Positions 1 to 64,000 of a stretch of 64,000 nt of DNA are shown here, one piece after another; positions within the stretch are counted from its first letter, which is position 1; the number at the start of each line of letters is the position of its first letter. The DNA is taken from contig VXAI01000028.1 of assembly GCA_013399305.1 (NCBI GenBank), forward strand, positions 3,663,575-3,727,574, read 5' to 3'. The notes beneath the pieces were generated by a model that saw nothing but the letters and a program-made list of their open reading frames with translations, ran no database searches and had not been told where the DNA came from. The DNA comes from Rostratula benghalensis. Taxonomy: Eukaryota > Chordata > Aves > Charadriiformes > Rostratulidae. A program made the translations under genes and the position numbers.

Positions 1-54968
<54,968 letters not shown>

Positions 54969-56690
54969 ACTTGGAGCACACAGGATCCTTAAAATGAAAG
55001 CAAAATTCAAATTAATGTTGCTGAGGTTTAAAAGTGGGCACTTCTTGTTGCTGGTGGTTTGGTTTGGTTTTGAGAGAAGGGGTGTTGGGTTTTTTTTGTT
55101 TTTAATGTATAAAGTGTAGCTATGGACCACCAAGTCTTAAGGTCTGCATTATTTCTTTTTTAACACTGGGCACTGAATTTCCTTTGTTGGATTTCCATGT
55201 TAAGAATTTCCTTTGTTCAGAAAAACACTAATCGGACAATGAAGACAGTTTTTAAACCCAGTCCTGTATTCCTTTCTGTATCTCAACAGGCAGCTTGGTT
55301 GTCTCAGAATTACACAATCGGAGTCTTGAAACACAGCAGATATTTTTAACGTCATCTCAAATGGCAACAAAACTGTAGGCAAGTCACGTTATTTTCCATT
55401 TGTGTTCTCATGTGTGATAGATAGTGTAGAATCCTCATGCTGCCAGATCCCAACAAGCAACAACTCATCAGATGCTCAGCACCTGATGTCATCGAGCTGG
55501 ATCTTCTGCTAAGTCACCATGATAATCAGTATAGTAAAGAGTTGTTTGGGCAATTTTAAATTTTATTTCAAAGTGTTTTTCAGGCAGCTGGCAGTTGAAA
55601 GCTAACTGTGTATATTCAAACATGCAGTATGTACAAAGTCATTGGCCAAATTCATCAACTGCAACAGTAACTTGAGAGGATTATTTCTGCAGTCCAGTGA
55701 TGCCATTCACAAGTGCCATATCAACTCTATCATGTCTGAAAGAAACTGATATCCTGTAAAAGTTACTGCGATAGTTGGCGTGAGGGAAATACAGTGTATT
55801 TGTGCCAAAACTGATCAGTGCTCTAAGGAATTACGTATCAGGCACTTTAAGAAAAGTTTACATCCTACATTGCTTGTATAGAAATTGCATTTTCATCCTG
55901 TTGCTGCAGATCCCAGATACTACAGCGCATTGTAACTTAAAGATTGTTTAAATGGCTTTTGGCAAAAAGTTTGTAACTGTGAAAATGTAAAAAGTATTTA
56001 TACACTTCAGAATGACAACATTGTAGAAAATCACATACATGTTACCACGTGATAAAATTAGTAAGCGGAAATGCTAAGAGTATGTTTGCATGTGATACAA
56101 ATGCTATTAAGACTGTAATGCCTACTATATGACCGCAGTCATTCTACTAGCTGGTAAATACTGAATAAATGTATGGCACAGAATATTGTTTGATTAATTA
56201 CAAAGACTTTTAGCATAACGAGGTCTCTCTCTATATATGTGTGTATATTAATTACGTGGGCATTCTTGATACTTGTAGTAAAAGGAAAGTACATAACTAA
56301 TTTAATTTTACACAAAAGTATTTATGCAGATTTTCAGAATTTCATATCAGGAATAAACTTTTTATGTCCATTAGATATAAAAACAAATTGCTAATGTGTT
56401 AATTTGCATGTTTCCAGCGCTTGCTGTAGTTATATTGCCAATGCATGTAAGCATTCTGCTTGGAATTTGTCCATGCTGCCAATTCAAAGATGACTGCATG
56501 GAAAACTGGTAGTTTAGAACAAATCAGATTCCTGATTTCAATGTACTAAGCACCAATTACTTTATTGTATATGCTTGTACAAATTCTACATATTCCTATA
56601 AATGAGATAAATGAAAAGAGATAACTATGTTATTGTCAGTCCTGAGATAAAACTTTCAACTTCTCTAATAAAAACCTTAAAAATTCAAAA
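54969..56690 (+). other. PLCB4: PLCB4 3' UTR (probable)
   Basis: This AT-rich stretch follows both stop codons and shows no further coding sequence. AATAAA signals lie at 56164-56169, 56352-56357 and 56667-56672. The last is followed by a T-rich stretch and is the most likely distal poly(A) site. The end given is an estimate of a few tens of bases past it. Confidence 0.6.
56667..56672 (+). terminator. Poly(A) signal AATAAA, probable distal PLCB4 site
   Basis: AATAAA in the context CTCTAATAAAAACC lies about 1.7 kb past the PLCB4 stop codons, with GT/T-rich sequence (TTTAGTTTTGACTGTAGTG) starting about 20 bases downstream. Proximal alternatives are at 56164 and 56352. Transcript 3' ends would decide. 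Confidence 0.5.
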
Positions 56691-56881
56691 CCTTTAGTTT
56701 TGACTGTAGTGAATTCTAGGGTGGTGGTATTATTACTGATAATTTTTTAGTAAGTTGTATTTCCTGTAAAAAATGTGCATAGTGTAAATATATTTCTATC
56801 ACAGCTTATTTATTCAAAGGAGTCTTATTTCTTTTAAGTGATAGAAGAATTGTGCAGCGCTGGTCATCGCAGCACTACCCG

Positions 56882-56949
56882 AGTACAGTGTAGCAGCACT
56901 ACCTTGAGATGCAGCAGCCCCAGTACAGTGTAGCAGCACTACCTTGAGA
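56882..56949. repeat. Two-copy 40-bp direct repeat
   Basis: AGTACAGTGTAGCAGCACTA followed by CCTTGAGA occurs at 56882-56909 and again, identically, at 56922-56949. A partial CAGCACTACC lies just upstream at about 56870. It sits just past the PLCB4 3' end. Confidence 0.9.
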
Positions 56950-58745
56950 ATGCAACTGAGACAGAGGTCAGTGAAGTCTTCAGGTGTTTAAGGCAGGATT
57001 TTAACAAGCACCTGATGCCACTTAACCTACAGAGATACCTCCTGCTCCTTATGATCCAGAATGTTTTAAAGGCAAGCTGTGTACTGTGAGCAGCTCTCCC
57101 TGCTCTCTAAGCTTGGCTCAAGTGCCAGAAGGGATCTGGCATCTCAAACTTAAGGCAGTGATTTTTATTTTAAATTAAAAATGTCTTTTAAAACACGGCT
57201 GCTGGAGACAGCACTGTGAGCTGGAATTTTATACTGTCGCCTACCACAGTGGTTTCTAGCCAGTAAGAAGCAGCAAATGACAGACAAGATACACAGGGAA
57301 GCGGATGGTGAAGCATTGACTGTTAGTAGTTTTCTTAGACTCGCTCACAGCCTGGCTGGAAGCCACCTCTGACTGGTAAAGAATTAAGTGGAAATGGAGG
57401 ACTGGGGTTCAGTTCACTTCCCTCTCTGAGGAAAATCAAACCTGCCTGTCTTAATTCCCTGGCAAATATCCTATGCATCAGGGAATAAGCTGGTTTTGGA
57501 AGGCTAGAAAATTCTGCCTACAGCCTGCTTTTGAGTCTCTGCTCGCTGCTCAGCCAGGAGAGAGGCATTTATCAAGTCAAAGAGAAAATGTACTTCTGTG
57601 AAACCTCAGAGCTGGGTAGCCTCAGCTCCCAGAACTGTTACGTATTTCATCCATTGACAATTTAGCATAAAATGCAGACAGTAATTTGAAATTAAGTGAT
57701 TAATTTTGTCAGCTAAGTATTTTGAAATACTGTTTAAGTAGTATTTGATTCAAAAAATATTTGAAGTTCGGCTGCTAATGTAATGAGGTGAGAATTTCCA
57801 TTGAGCTTAAACAGGCTAATCAATTTGAACATTGGTACTGAGTTAAAGCAGTTTAAAATGTCACTCTCCGCCGCGGTGATGGATTCTACTTCACTGAAAT
57901 TTCATTGAGGGAAATGGCTGATTTTCCCTCTCTGAATCTTGTCAGATAAACTCAGCGTAGCTGTGATGGGGAGGGTCATGATGCCCTAGTCTCACAAGGC
58001 AGCCTGCTGTTCTTTCATTTCTAGCAACTGGGGGTTGGTCATTAAGTTGACTGTTTCCAAGCGGGGGGGTCTGCTTAACCCCTATCCCATGCAAGTGCAG
58101 ACAAACTGCATTTCCAGAGACCCAAAATACCCCTCAGAGGCTGATTTCCCTGCAGACTCGTCGTGCTGTTGCCCATGGGCTGCCTGTGAACGCGGCTGCC
58201 AGTAGCAGACACATCCCAGGGCCGCTCGGCCAGAAAACCTCGCTCCGAGGAATGCGGTAGCAGCAGTCCCAGCACTGCAGCACCACTGTCACCGTGCTGT
58301 GGGCTCCCTGCGAGGAGGCTGGTGAGAATTACTGCTGTCTGGTAGTTGGGGGGTGGCAAGGGGGATTCAGCCTTCAAAGACAGGCTCTGAAGGCTCCACA
58401 CTACCCCCAGTCTCTACAGCTGAGGGGTAGGGCAGGGTGCAGGGCTGGTTCCAGGTGCTCAAATTTGTAGCCTTTCAGATCAGCTACTGCTGCACTGGCC
58501 CTCTCAGGAGAGACATTTCTGCTCTGTCAATGTTTTGGAGCTTTCTTGGTATTAGTAAATTGTAGGCCTTTCCCCTTTGTGCCATGGTGAGTGGGATCAA
58601 CGCTACTGTGCAGCCTGGAAGTGGGGATTGTCACTGAAGCTAAAGGCTTTTTTGTTGTGCTCTGCAGATGATGGGTGCTGGGAGAGCAGGGTTTGTGCTC
58701 AGGGTTAGGCTATGTCTCTAATGCCCCAGCTGCTCTGTGTGGTAC

Positions 58746-58850
58746 TTTTTTTTTTTTTTTTTACACAGGTGGATGCAGGGCAGTTGCTCAGGGTCATATA
58801 TTTATTTGGCTTAGAAGCTACATAGAAACCTCAAAAAAAAAAAAAAAAAA
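58746..58850. repeat. Paired T and A runs
   Basis: A T17 run (58746-58762) and an A18 run (58833-58850) lie about 70 bases apart between PLCB4 and LAMP5. They could pair as a long hairpin arm or be independent slippage tracts. Confidence 0.7.
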
Positions 58851-60737
58851 GGAATAGAATGCTAGCAGAGGAAATGGAGACTAGTTAAACACCGAGGTCA
58901 TCAGTGAAAGACCTGAGGAAGCCAGGCATTAAAATCACCACACAAATAAGAGCTTCATGGAGAAGATTTTATTTTTTTCTATTATATAATCCCCTGAAAC
59001 TATTTTCTGCAGGTAATCCTGTATGATGACTGACACGGGTCTGGCTCTATTTTGGGGGACAGGAATGACTCTTTGTCATGAAACAGGAGAGAGAGGAAGT
59101 GGCCAGAACTACAATATTTAATATGCACAAACAGGAAATTTCAACAGAATAGATACAAAAATCAGAATGTTCCTTCAGTCTCTGCTTTTATTTTTAAAGA
59201 GCTATTTCCCAGCAAGAAAAATCCCGCTCTGCAGGTGCACCCTGGCAGAGAAAGGATAGCTTCCCACAATCAAAACTCACCTTATAACCTTGTTTTGCAA
59301 AACCTTGGACCGTTTCCTCCAGACTCCTTTTCCTGAACTAGAAATGCGAATTGCTGGTGAATCCATCTAACACCACACACCCCAAATAGCTTCTCTCCCT
59401 TTGGCTTTTTAGAAAAAATACATTTTTGGTAATCAGCTCCTGTTCCTGCCGCTCCCGGGATTTGTGTCTCTGTAAATTGTAAATATTCAGATGTTCTCTT
59501 CACTATGGGTCCAGAGTGGCAGTACAGTAAAGGACCATAAAACCCCACGACGAAAGATGGGGGGAAAATATATATATACATATATATACTTGGGGTTTTT
59601 AACGTCGCGTCGGCCGGCAGAACAGCAAGGCGAAGTCCCGGAGCCGCGGGGGTGTCGGCTGGGCCAGCGCTGCCCCGGTAGCCGGCGGCGGGTGGGTCGG
59701 GCTCGGCCGGGGGCTGGTCCTGGAGATCCCTCTGCCTACAGGTCGTACTTGCGAGACACCCCGGTGTGTCTGACTGTCGTGTCTGTCCTCCCCGTCCCGT
59801 GTCGTGTCCCCCCTCCCTAATAACGCTCCGCATAGGCACGGCTTGGGTTGTTTTAACGCACCTTTTCGGTGCTGTCGGGACCAGTCGCCTTGATATACAC
59901 GATGGTATGTTTCGTGTTACCGTGCTACCGTGTATGTCACGATGTCTTAAGAGTTCGGGTTTGCTGATGGCCGTTTACAAAAGAGTGCCGGCTTTGCTTC
60001 TGACCTTGCCACACAAAAATAGCTGCACGTTTCTTTCTAAATTAAAACACGGAGCAGCTGTTCGTCTTCACCGAAATTACTGACGCTCCGTGAGCAGCCG
60101 GCGCTGGACTAAATCTCCCCTCCTCCATCCCCGCCGCTGGCCCGGTTTAGCAGTCCGGCTCCCTCTTCAGCAGCGCTGGGCGGCGGGACCCCGAGGGGGA
60201 AGCCCCTGTGCCCCGGGCCGGTGTAGGGCTCACCCCGGCTTGCGCTCGGTGCGGTTCGGAGCCGCTCCGGAGGCACGTAGGGGCTGGCCAGGGGTTCCCC
60301 GGCTCCTCTTTCCGGGGTCCCCGATCTCCGCCGGCATCCCCGCGGGGATCCCCGAGAGCCCCATTGCGGGGGTCCGCCGGGCCCCCCACGCCGGAGGAGG
60401 GGGGGGAATCCCTTCTGCCCGCCCTTCCTGTGCGTACGCCCCGTCCCTCGGCGTGGGCGCCTCCATCAGCTCCGCCGGCATCTCCCCTGCTCCTCCCCAC
60501 ACACCCCCACACTCTTCCCCGTCCCTCCTCCCCGCCACTCCGCAGCAGAGTGCTTTTGCAGCCCGTGCAGCTCCTGAGAAAGGAGGTGTTTCGGCTTTTT
60601 TTCTTTTTTTTTTTTGTCTCCTCTTTTTAAATTTAAAAAAAAATATTTCTTCTTTTTTTTCTATTTCTTTCTTTCCTCCGAAGCAGAGCCCACAGGAGTA
60701 GCAGCAGCCGCGGACACGCCGGGGCCGAGCAAGGAGG

Positions 60738-60777
60738 ATGGCCGGGGGGAGCCTCCCGGGTCTGCTCTTCCTCTTGC
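60738..60777 (+). CDS. LAMP5: LAMP5 exon 1 (coding part): signal peptide
   Basis: ATG in AGGAGGATGG encodes [13 protein letters not shown] and one base, with donor TTGC|GTGAGT. It is a short hydrophobic leader. The upstream in-frame TAG at 60699 rules out a longer N-terminus in this exon. The human leader is longer and different as I remember it, but the junction residue His is shared. Confidence 0.85.
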
Positions 60778-63425
60778 GTGAGTACCGCGGCGGTGAGTCG
60801 CGACACGGAACCCTGTCGCGATGAGGCAGCCGCTGGCGCCGAGACAGACCCGGCGCTGCTAGAGCACCGGTCCTGCTTCACCGCCACCGGCTGCCCCGTC
60901 TCCACTGCCAGCTCTATCGCGACAGGGACCCCCCGTCGCGATAGAGGAGCTTACTCCAGCGGGGTCGGGGAGGTGGGGTGTTAAGCTGAGCTGGCAAAGG
61001 CTGAGGGCGAAGGGCCGCCGCTCAGCGCCTCTCTGCCCCGCAGACGCCGCGGCTCGCCTGGCTGCCGAGCAAGAAGTTGAAAATCTCTCCGGGCTCTCCC
61101 CTAACCCCGAAAAGGACATTTTCGTGGTGCGGGAAAACCGGACGACGTGTCTCATGGCGGAATTCGCCGCCAAGTTCATCGTCCCCTACGACGTGTGGGC
61201 CAGCAACTACGTGGATGTGAGTGGGGTCCGGGGGCGGGTCCGGGGGTCCGGGGCTCGAGTTTGCAGCGCTCCATCCGCAGCCGCGGAGCCGCTGCACGTT
61301 GTCACGGCAGGACCAGCGGTGGCGGGGGGAGGAAGGTCCGCCGGTAGTTTTGGAAAGTCCTTTATCCCCTCCGAGGATATTCTGCCGGGGCTGTAGGGGA
61401 CTGTGAGCTCCCGGCGGTGCTCCTCGGCCGCCCCCCTCCCTGAGCCCCGCTCCCCATTTCCAGCTGATCACGGAGCAAGCCGATATCCCGCTGCCGCGGG
61501 GTGCGGAGGTGAAGGGCAAGTGCGGCACCAACGAATCGGAGCTGGAGATCTCCTGGCTGGAGCAAGCGTACACCCTCAAACTCTTCTTCCTGAAGGTACG
61601 GGGCTCCCCCCGCCCCCGCACACCCGGGAGCTGGAGGGTGCACGGCGGTATTGCGGGGGTGCTGACCGGCCCTCTCTCGGCAGGAGGGGCACAACACGTC
61701 CCGGGGGCAGGAGGCGTTCTGGAGGCTCAGCCGGATCCAGTTCACCTACGACACCACCGAGCGCACCTACTTCAAGGACGCCGTCAGCCGTAAGCGCCCC
61801 GGGGGGGTAACGGGATTTAAAGCACATCCCTGGGGGCTGGCGAGCGCGGAGCCGGTAGAGGGGGACGGGACGGACATCCCGCGGGCTGCTCGCCTAAATG
61901 CAGTTTAATGGGGAAAAAAGAAACCCCAACCCCTCCCGACAAAGCCGGGACCAGGAGGCGTTTTTAAACCGCGTACATATTATTTCCTCCTCTTTCCGCG
62001 CTTTTTATTCTTGTTCCTTGTTTTTAATCACCGCAGTTGCGGCATGAGGGGGAGCCCGTTTGCTGCGGGACCCAGGGGCCGGAGGGGGTGGGCAGTGGGG
62101 CAACGGTCCCCCTGGTCTGGAAAAAAAAATTCTCCTTTCCAGCAGATGTTTTTTGAGGTTAATTATCTTCTCAGTTCTGATGCTGGTTGAATATGTGGGA
62201 AATCAGTGGTTTCCCAAGGTAGCAGTGAGATTGACATCAGTATTCATATCCCTGCAAGCCTCCACACCCAACAGCCTCCTCTTTTCTCACTGGGTTTCCT
62301 TTCTTTTGATTTTCCTTTTCTTTTTATCTTGTTTCTGCTCAGAATTTAGTTGTCTTGTGTTGAAAATTGAAATGCTATTGTTTCCAAGTTCTTCTTCTGC
62401 AAGATTTTCAAACTCCAGTGAATGATGCATTAAGAGTTTGTGGCATAAGACATGCTGGACTTGGAGCTATTTTTCCCACCAGTGTTTCTACTGTTTGTGT
62501 CCCCAAAACACAGTGGTGGCCACGTCTCACCACTCTCCACAAATGTGAACTGCTGATTACCTTTCTGTGCTGCTGGCGGGGAACAAAGGGCTGCAGAAGA
62601 GAGGTGGAAGGCGTCCTCATTCCACCTTGCTGAGCTGCATTCGGCCTTCATTTTTAAAACAGGCATAATGCAATGGGAAAATACTTTCTCATAATCTATA
62701 CATGTGTGAAATGGTCATACTGTATTTTCAAGAAAGCTGTTATGGCCTGGTTTGCTTTGCAGAGAGGTCCCCAAATTGCATTGGTCTTTCACACCTGAAT
62801 TGCCCCAGTGCTGCCGCAGGAATCGCTGTAGGGAGTACGAGTGCAGTCAGAGGCTGAAACCTGCACATACATCAATAGAAACCATTCCTCTGACTTTATG
62901 GACCTCAAGTCCTGTGACATGAGCATAGCTGCCAGCGGCAGAGCCAGCTTTCCCCCTTTGTGCCAGCAGGACCACATGCTGCAGCCATCCATTCCTGCTT
63001 GTAGGCAGGTGACACCAGTGCAGAAACTGCCCAGGCTGTGTGTGGGGGGGGGTGTCATGGTGAAGGCATGGTCCCATCCCAGGAGAAAATGCTGCTTTAA
63101 ATGTAGTGGAGCGTGCAGCCACTGCATTGCACACCGCCTGCGTACCCTTGTGTTCAGTTCACCAGCTCTGTTAATAACGTTGCGTCAGTCCCTCAGGGAC
63201 GGGACCTGACCTCTGCTGTTTCTACCCCTTGGCCAGTTGGGAAGCACACAGCCAGCTCGCACCGGCTCTCTGCCCTGGTCACTCCGGCGGGGAAGTCCTA
63301 TGAATGCCAGGCTCAGCAGACCATCTCCCTCGTCTCCAGTGACCACCAGAAGTCTGTGCAGCTCTTGCTGTCGGAAGTGCGTGTCCAGCCCTTCGACATC
63401 GCCGCAGATTTTGTCTTCAGTGAAG
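60738..63425 (+). CDS. LAMP5: Lysosome-associated membrane protein family member 5, 5' exons (3' end outside window)
   Basis: LAMP5 (BAD-LAMP) is a type I membrane protein of the LAMP family found in endosomal vesicles of neurons and some immune cells. Five coding exons are present: 60738-60777, 61044-61216, 61464-61595, 61684-61789 and 63237-63425, about 213 residues out of roughly 280 expected. The order is: signal peptide ([13 protein letters not shown]), lumenal start [70 protein letters not shown] and [12 protein letters not shown]. Lumenal cysteines (TTC, GKC, YEC) and N-glycosylation sequons (NRT, NES, NTS) are visible. The start is supported by an in-frame TAG at 60699-60701 and by a strong context (A at -3, G at +4). 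The membrane segment and cytoplasmic tail are off the right edge. It is tandem with PLCB4, as in other vertebrates. Confidence 0.96.
60798..60821. repeat. Perfect hairpin 1, TCGCGACA arms
   Basis: TCGCGACA, an 8-base loop CGGAACCC, then TGTCGCGA: an exact 8-bp inverted repeat in LAMP5 intron 1. Confidence 0.95.
60912..60946. repeat. Perfect hairpin 2, CTCTATCGCGAC arms
   Basis: CTCTATCGCGAC, an 11-base loop AGGGACCCCCC, then GTCGCGATAGAG: an exact 12-bp inverted repeat in the same intron. Its core and loop resemble hairpin 1. Confidence 0.95.
61044..61216 (+). CDS. LAMP5: LAMP5 exon 2: N-terminal lumenal domain
   Basis: The acceptor is TCTGCCCCGCAG and the donor GTGGAT|GTGAGT. It encodes H-A-A-A-R-L-A-A, then [20 protein letters not shown] and [20 protein letters not shown] through WASNYVD. 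This is nearly identical to the mammalian protein as remembered, which fixes the gene. Phase is 1 in and 0 out. Confidence 0.97.
61217..61463 (+). other. LAMP5 intron 2
   Basis: A 247-nt GC-rich intron, G-rich near the donor (GGGTCCGGGGGCGGGTCCGG). Nothing else recognised. Confidence 0.75.
61464..61595 (+). CDS. LAMP5: LAMP5 exon 3: lumenal domain
   Basis: The acceptor is CCCCATTTCCAG and the donor CTGAAG|GTACGG. It encodes [40 protein letters not shown] and FFLK. It has one conserved cysteine and an NES sequon that I do not remember in human LAMP5 (HSQSE there). Phase is 0 to 0. Confidence 0.95.
61684..61789 (+). CDS. LAMP5: LAMP5 exon 4: lumenal domain
   Basis: The acceptor is CTCTCTCGGCAG and the donor CAGCC|GTAAGC. 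It encodes [20 protein letters not shown] and [15 protein letters not shown], including an NTS sequon at the position of the mammalian NMS. Phase is 0 in and 1 out. A 1.4-kb intron follows, in contrast to the very short preceding ones. Confidence 0.95.
61790..63236 (+). other. LAMP5 intron 4
   Basis: A 1.4-kb intron in which the CpG island fades by about 61900. Chance ORFs occur on both strands. No exon or repeat family was recognised. Confidence 0.65.
63237..63425 (+). CDS. LAMP5: LAMP5 exon 5: lumenal domain, C-terminal half
   Basis: The acceptor is CCCTTGGCCAG and the donor GAAG|GTAAGG. It encodes [51 protein letters not shown] and [12 protein letters not shown]. Phase 1 out predicts that the next exon opens by completing a Glu codon before the last lumenal cysteine and the membrane helix; it is outside the window. 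Confidence 0.96.
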
Positions 63426-64000
63426 GTAAGGGACGGGGCGAAGGCATACCCTGCATCCCCGAGACGCTGCTGCTGCCATGGCCTTGGGGGTTTTGCAATG
63501 TACTGAAGGAATTTGGATCCCACTTTATCAGAGCACCTTCCCCTCCCTCCAGTGAGTTGTCAGTGCCCCCTGTGGTCCTTCCAAACCCATTCCCTACCTC
63601 TATGGCCCCCCATAAGCCTTTACAAATTCAGCCCAGCTGTTGTTTGGTCAAAACTCAGGCTACTTTTGCCCGTACAGTGGCTTCTGTAAGGGCTTAGCTA
63701 GCCAGGTTGCCAGCAAGCCTTAAAACTGCGTGGTCTCTGGGGAGTCCTGGAGGTTTAGGTGTCTCCTCTGCAGCACGCACGGTGCTTCGGTCCAGCTCCA
63801 GGGGCTTTATAGCACCACTGCACACTGAGGAAAGCTCGGGGCTGTGGTGGGAGGAAATCATTGCCATGCACGTTGCTGGCTTTGGTTTGATTAATGCTCA
63901 TTGCCAGGGTGAAGGAAGTTCAAGTGAGGTGCTGTGCCCAACACATGGGATGCTGCTCCTCCTCTCGAGTTTTTTTAATGTTAATTGCAGGTAAAAGAAA
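63426..64000 (+). other. LAMP5 intron 5 (3' end outside window)
   Basis: Intronic sequence to the window edge. A TTAATTGCAG acceptor-like site at 63981-63990 is followed by GTAAAAGAAA, which does not fit the expected next residues. The last LAMP5 exon is therefore taken to lie further right. Confidence 0.65.

Larger units (their letters stand above)
56691..59580. other. PLCB4-LAMP5 intergenic region
   Basis: About 2.9 kb with no gene that I can support. It contains the 40-bp direct repeat, a possible conserved block near 57840-57960 with a small inverted repeat, the paired T and A runs, and an ATATATATACATATATATAC stretch at about 59568-59588 at the left edge of the CpG island. ORFs on both strands here lack any family resemblance. 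Confidence 0.6.
60778..61043 (+). other. LAMP5 intron 1, with duplicated hairpin
   Basis: A 266-nt GC-rich intron. It contains two inverted repeats with TCGCGA arms (60798-60821 and 60912-60946), described in the findings. Confidence 0.8.
59590..61900 (+). promoter_or_regulatory. LAMP5: CpG island over the LAMP5 promoter and first exons
   Basis: GC and CpG content rises sharply from about 59600 (AACGTCGCGTCGGCCGGC) and remains high to about 61900, covering LAMP5 exons 1-4. It is the only extended CpG-rich segment in the window. A T-rich tract with TTTAAATTTAAAAAAAAATA (about 60590-60680) breaks it just upstream of the start codon. No canonical positioned TATA box could be chosen, so the transcription start is unknown. 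Confidence 0.8.

Noticed and set aside
58075..58401. 108-codon antisense ORF between the two genes
   Set aside because: It lies in a GC-richer intergenic stretch, shows no recognisable domain and has no promoter or splice signals that I can see.
60090..60701. A 203-codon open frame (+) and long overlapping frames on both strands at 59282-61810
   Set aside because: GC- and CpG-rich DNA has few stop codons by chance. The predicted products are Pro/Arg/Gly-rich without domains, and they overlap the LAMP5 promoter and exons in other frames.
63981..64000. TTAATTGCAG followed by GTAAAAGAAA as the start of the last LAMP5 exon
   Set aside because: The following bases do not complete the Glu codon and do not match the expected residues after VFSE.

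Overview
The window is nuclear vertebrate DNA, almost certainly from a bird. It is AT-rich, with coding sequence confined to short exons bounded by GT-AG introns. It holds one truncated CR1 LINE and a few CR1 tails. It also has two LTR-like repeats of a type I remember from neoavian (non-galliform) genomes. The only strong CpG island surrounds a gene start at the right end. There are no bacterial, plasmid or phage features. Most six-frame ORFs of 60-200 codons here are intronic noise or shadows.

Positions 760-54968 (+ strand) carry the 3' part of PLCB4, phospholipase C beta-4. I could place 23 coding exons by matching reading phase, splice sites and remembered vertebrate PLCB4 protein. They run from the end of the catalytic X box through the acidic X-Y linker, the Y box, the C2 domain and the long Lys/Glu-rich C-terminal helical domain that engages G-alpha-q. 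The exons give about 734 residues (746 with a 12-codon microexon, 753 with the alternative tail and no microexon). The 5' part of the gene lies left of the window. A 3' UTR of about 1.7 kb follows, with several AATAAA signals.

About 4 kb beyond the last PLCB4 poly(A) signal, a CpG island (about 59.6-61.9 kb) holds the promoter and first exons of LAMP5 (brain LAMP-like protein, BAD-LAMP), on the same strand. Five coding exons (60738-63425) encode the signal peptide and most of the lumenal domain. The final exon, with the membrane segment and tail, lies off the right edge. The order PLCB4-LAMP5 matches the vertebrate synteny I know from human chromosome 20.

The most interesting observations are these: (1) a 36-nt in-frame microexon at the start of the PLC Y region; (2) a 37-nt cassette exon whose use or skipping makes the terminal PLCB4 exon read in two different open frames, switching a PDZ-type -TVV end for an unrelated tail; (3) a duplicated perfect hairpin with TCGCGA arms in LAMP5 intron 1; (4) several non-coding blocks dense in transcription-factor-like motifs. 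The two genes are not known to act in one pathway. PLCB4 is a signalling enzyme at the plasma membrane and LAMP5 a neuronal endosomal membrane protein.
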